Source: Oscillospiraceae bacterium
GTDB lineage: Bacteria > Bacillota > Clostridia > Oscillospirales > Acutalibacteraceae
NCBI GenBank assembly: GCA_009786735.1
Contig: WQRM01000010.1
Location: forward strand, 1-16,682
Direction of reading: 5' to 3'
DNA: 16,682 nt
Within the stretch, counting starts at the first letter, position 1. The number at the start of each line of letters is the position of its first letter. Positions 14,601-16,682 of the stretch are shown here, one piece after another. The notes beneath the pieces were generated by a model. The model searched no databases and was not told the origin of the DNA. It saw only the letters and a list, made by a program, of their open reading frames with translations. The position numbers and the translations under genes were made by a program.

Positions 14601-15693
14601 CGCGCTTGGGCGCACCCTTGCCCGGCAGGGGAGATTCACCGGCCCGGTGAGCTGGACAGGCACCATGTTCGAGTACTTCATGCCCTACCTCTTCCTGCCT
14701 GCGCCGCGTGGCACCTTGGGCTATGAGGCTCTGCGGTTCTGTCTGCACGCACAGCGCAAGCGCGTGGCGGGGCACGGCAATGCGCTGCCCTGGGGCAACA
14801 GCGAAAGCGGATTCTACGCCTTCGACGCGCAGCTGAATTATCAATACAAAGCCCACGGCACGCAAAAGCTTGGGCTGCGGCGCGGGCTGAACACCGACTT
14901 GGTGCTGTCGCCCTACTCCTCATTTTTGGCGATGCAGTTAGCTCCCAAGGCAGCCATGCGTAACCTGCGGCGCTTCGAGCGCATGCACATGCGCGGCAGC
15001 TGCGGGTTCTACGAAGCCGCCGACCTCACCCCGGTGCGTACACGTGGGCAGGACTACGCCGTCGTGCGCAGCTACATGGCGCACCACGTGGGCATGAGCA
15101 TGCTCGCCGCCCTCAATGCCCTGCAAGACGGCATCTTGCGCAAGCGCCTGTTTGCCGACCACGAGATGGCAAGTGCGCAGTCGCTGCTGCACGAGCGCAT
15201 GGCAGACCGCGCCGTGGTGTTTCGCGACGTGGAGCAGCGCACCAATTTACGCCCACGCGAGAAGCCGAATACCGCAAAGCAGGCTTACCATGCGTTTGAC
15301 CCCGCCAACCCGCGTGCTCATTTGCTCGGCAACGGCGAGTGGAGCACTGTGCTCACCGACTGCGGCGCCTGCACCTCGTTGTATCGCGGGGTCAGCATCT
15401 TCAAGCACAGCCGTGACGTGCTGCGCCGTCCGGCGGGCGTGTTCGCCATGCTGCGTGAGGAAAACCGCAAGCCCGTGAGCATCCGTGAGCATCCCCCCCG
15501 CACCGAGCTACAATGCCGCCAAACCCCGCGTGGAGTTCAGCGCCCGCGAGGTGGTCTATCACGGCGAGGGCGCGCAAGTGGCGGCAACGATGCGCTGCCG
15601 CGTCCATCCGCGCCTGCCTGCAGAGGAACGCCGCATCGTGCTCAAGAACAACAGCCGCACCAAGCAAAGCGGCACGCTGTGGTTATATCTTGA
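11641..15693 (+). CDS. Cyclic beta-1,2-glucan synthase-like protein (GT84 and GH189-like domains), frame broken in GH94 domain
   Basis: Proteins of this type make cyclic beta-1,2-glucans at the inner membrane. Residues 1-215 are helical and soluble. Membrane helices lie near 221-262, 608-648 and 728-766. Between the first two is the glycosyltransferase domain: LALDADTQ with D425 and D427, HDILEGG from H539, and RQERWVRGDWQ from R571. A glycoamylase-like domain follows (about 780-1210): SPTNIGLYLL, LEKWNGHLLNWYDT, SWTGTMFEYFMPYLF, PWGNSESGFYAFD and YMAHHVGMSM. In characterised homologues this region (GH189) closes the ring. A GH94-like domain begins near 1215 (FDPANPRAHLLGNGEWSTVLTD). The frame is true to about base 15484; a 10-bp tandem duplication then shifts it, adding about 70 foreign residues before the stop. 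The correct frame goes on to the window end. GTG- or TTG-free ATG 11641 follows GAGGGGG, hidden in a hairpin. Confidence 0.88.
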   Translation: MQRFAGLREVRAGLKRGLRELRRQYQRALRREHAAQGVVFAEWLRDNYYLLERETQAALRDLRLCDHPQALLRALEICRALTPKQNLTHALQQEQCSAAQIAQVPHAMRVAHLLTAMHADGDAEVFSAAIAALRALPDFDFDALLEQTSPLEAMLRRDAVYPAMDEPSRAGYRHVITRLAKREGVTEEEYAEQVLQAANGQHVGVPLLQRGARRPVRGRVLLWTESLLPVFLAAMFALVFWSWYLFPLLMLPLWALCKIALEAIVLRGVDTLPLPRLHLDEVPAKGRTLITVSMLLPAAAQAKKLAQRMEELHHSNGCQHVQVCVLADLPSAAEATMPQDDEDIAAAQAQVERLNRQYGGGFVLAVREREYSPTMGCYSGRERKRGAIADLVALLRGEGDAAEKFCCLAGDVTHLHSVNYLLALDADTQLPLDTAKDMLAAALHPANRPVFDVRHGRVVRGFGILAPHVEHDLHGTRRTAFAHTMAGEGGTSPYANRVSERYQDLFGCGIFAGKGLIDVHAFAAVERANPFPAEQVLSHDILEGGYLRCGFLADVHVADGFPARQGSYFTRQERWVRGDWQNILFLRPKRGLPSLARYQLFDNLRRSMLAPACLLALLVSMFVPRPASIVLGVAAVLGLCGGYLFGALRSLLHGGFAMLARDYYSGGLPAALGDVTRAVLHFVTLAQAAWTNTGAAVRGLWRSFVSRKKRLQWVTAAQSDATADWVRVLLPLWPSVLAAALMLIFGRPWHRLAGIILLGNVLFALLSGRERREKSPKLDPADTARVREYCADMWQYFVQHCTAQHNHLPPDNVQESPIFRVAGRTSPTNIGLYLLCVLSARDLDLIDTAELQTRLHNTLNSIGQLEKWNGHLLNWYDTRTMQPLCPRYVSTVDSGNLLVSLRVLRAGLGDYLPECPQLAEIQARLQQLEQNCDLMPLYNARRKLFHIGIDLTEGRVSPSYYDLLMSEARMTSYYAIAARKVPKKHWGALGRTLARQGRFTGPVSWTGTMFEYFMPYLFLPAPRGTLGYEALRFCLHAQRKRVAGHGNALPWGNSESGFYAFDAQLNYQYKAHGTQKLGLRRGLNTDLVLSPYSSFLAMQLAPKAAMRNLRRFERMHMRGSCGFYEAADLTPVRTRGQDYAVVRSYMAHHVGMSMLAALNALQDGILRKRLFADHEMASAQSLLHERMADRAVVFRDVEQRTNLRPREKPNTAKQAYHAFDPANPRAHLLGNGEWSTVLTDCGACTSLYRGVSIFKHSRDVLRRPAGVFAMLREENRKPVSIREHPPRTELQCRQTPRGVQRPRGGLSRRGRASGGNDALPRPSAPACRGTPHRAQEQQPHQAKRHAVVIS
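15475..15494 (+). repeat. 10-bp tandem duplication causing a frameshift
   Basis: GTGAGCATCC occurs twice in direct succession (15475-15484 and 15485-15494). Ten bases shift the frame by one. Deleting one unit gives KPVSIPPAPSYNAAKPRVEF, joining the two halves of the GH94 domain without a gap. A C7 run (15493-15499) directly overlaps the second unit, so a one-base error there would have the same effect on frame. Confidence 0.88.
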
Positions 15694-16682
15694 GCCCAGC
15701 CTCGCCAACCTGCGCGAGGAAGCCGAGCACCCCGCCTTCAGCAAGATTTTCCTCGTCAGCAAGTATGACCGCAACGCGCGCGCAGCGTTCTTCACGCGCA
15801 GCAAGCAGGAAAGCGGCGAGAGCCTGTGCCTCGCCGTGGCGTGCACGAGTGACGATGCCGTGTGCGAGCTCTCGCGTGAGGTTGCGCTGCGCCGCGGCGT
15901 GCCCTTTGGTGAAACAACGCTCAGCGACGGCCACACCTCAACGCCGGACTGCTGTGCGGCATTTGAGGTCGCCTACGAGCTCGCAGCAGGGGAAGCACGC
16001 GAACTGAGTCTGCTGCTGTGTGCAGGAGTTAACGAAGCCGAGGCCGCGCGCAGGCTCTCGCAGTTGCGCGACGAATGCGAGACCCAGCCACGCCGCGTGG
16101 GTGCGCCCTGCCCCTTCCGTGCGGGCGAACTAGCGGGCGTGCTGGCGCAGCGCGTGCTGCCGAAGCTGCTCTACTACACGCCCATTTCACCGGCGCAGCT
16201 CGAAGCCCGCGCAAAGGCTACCCAGCCCCCGCAAACCCTGTGGAGCGTCGGCGTGTCCGGCGACATGCCGCATCTTTACTTCGAGGTCGATAGCCCCGAC
16301 GACCTCCCCGCCGTGCAGCCATACTTCAGCCTGTTCTGCCGCTTGCGGGCGGCTGGCGTGCCCTGCGAGCTTGCGCTGGGCTACCGCGAGGGCGGCGACT
16401 ACCGCACGCCCATGGTCGAAGCCATCACCGATGCCCTCAAGCGCGAGGGCTGCGTGCACTGGCTGCACCAGCGTGGCGGCGTGCATCTGGTGAACCTGCA
16501 GCGGGCAACACCCGAAGCCATCGACGCGCTGAAGATTTACGCCGCCGACTTGGGCGAAGACAACCCCCTCGCGCAGGAATATTGCCCGCCCACGCTCATC
16601 GCACACACCAGCCGCGACGGTCGCCCCGAGCGCCCATGGCAGTTCGTGGACGGCGGCTTTCACATCAACCACACGCCGCCCG
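15495..16682 (+). pseudogene. Continuation of the GH94 domain in the shifted frame (3' partial)
   Basis: In the frame starting from AGC-TAC-AAT at 15506, translation is open to the window end: PSYNAAKPRVEFSAREVVYH, then NNSRTKQSGTLWLYLEPSL, FSKIFLVSKYD, ETTLSDGHTSTPDCC, LWSVGVSGDMP and WQFVDGGFHINH. This is the carbohydrate-binding and linker part of a GH94 phosphorylase domain; its catalytic barrel must lie beyond the window. There is no start codon with a ribosome binding site near the junction, so as sequenced this part is unlikely to be made on its own. If one 10-bp unit is lost, it becomes part of the upstream protein. Confidence 0.8.

Noticed and set aside
1..16682. CRISPR array, tRNA, rRNA, insertion sequence or integrase
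   Set aside because: No regularly spaced repeats, clover-leaf-like sequence, rRNA segments, transposase or recombinase motifs were seen on either strand.

Overview
The window looks like a chromosomal segment of a GC-rich Bacillota, most likely an uncultured Clostridia member of the Oscillospirales/Ruminococcaceae kind. The reasons are strong TTGACA/TATAAT promoters with AGGAGG-type ribosome binding sites, an HPr carrying both His15 and Ser46, the order rpmG-secE-nusG-rplK-rplA, and a cyclic beta-1,2-glucan synthase-like giant protein. The taxonomic call is inference from gene content; no rRNA or tRNA gene is present to confirm it.

Layout. (1) 1-2214 is the 3' part of a gene that fuses a GH130 beta-mannoside phosphorylase to a phosphoglucomutase/phosphomannomutase. 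(2) 2215-2793 is a small acquired segment: an AT-rich cysteine-rich gene with an apparent A7 frameshift, followed by a second copy of the last 56 codons of the mutase gene. (3) 2790-3242 is a small exported protein with 11-residue hydrophobic repeats, under its own promoter. (4) 3278-5852 is the translation/secretion/transcription operon rpmG-secE-nusG-rplK-rplA. Its promoter lies inside the loop of what looks like the previous gene's terminator, there is an L1-operator-like hairpin before rplK, and a UUCG terminator ends it. (5) 6006-9566 is a four-gene, overlap-coupled cluster: argC, a nucleoside phosphorylase-family gene, a lipoprotein and argJ. (6) 9735-10001 is HPr (ptsH) on the minus strand, convergent with argJ across a shared terminator. 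(7) 10244-11506 is a membrane-embedded M28-type peptidase. (8) 11641 to the window end is a cyclic beta-1,2-glucan synthase-like protein (GT84, GH189-like, GH94), whose frame is broken by a 10-bp tandem duplication.

How the parts relate. The first gene would join two consecutive steps of mannoside use: phosphorolysis gives mannose 1-phosphate and the mutase gives mannose 6-phosphate. argC and argJ supply two steps of arginine synthesis through acetylated intermediates. The ribosomal block is housekeeping. No phage, transposase, CRISPR array or defence gene was seen.

The strongest unusual signals are the GH130-mutase fusion, the 3'-end duplication around the foreign gene, the promoter nested in a terminator, a 38-bp hairpin repeat present twice with four fully compensated base-pair changes, the long hairpin that buries the ribosome binding site of the glucan synthase, and the reversible-looking 10-bp duplication inside that gene.
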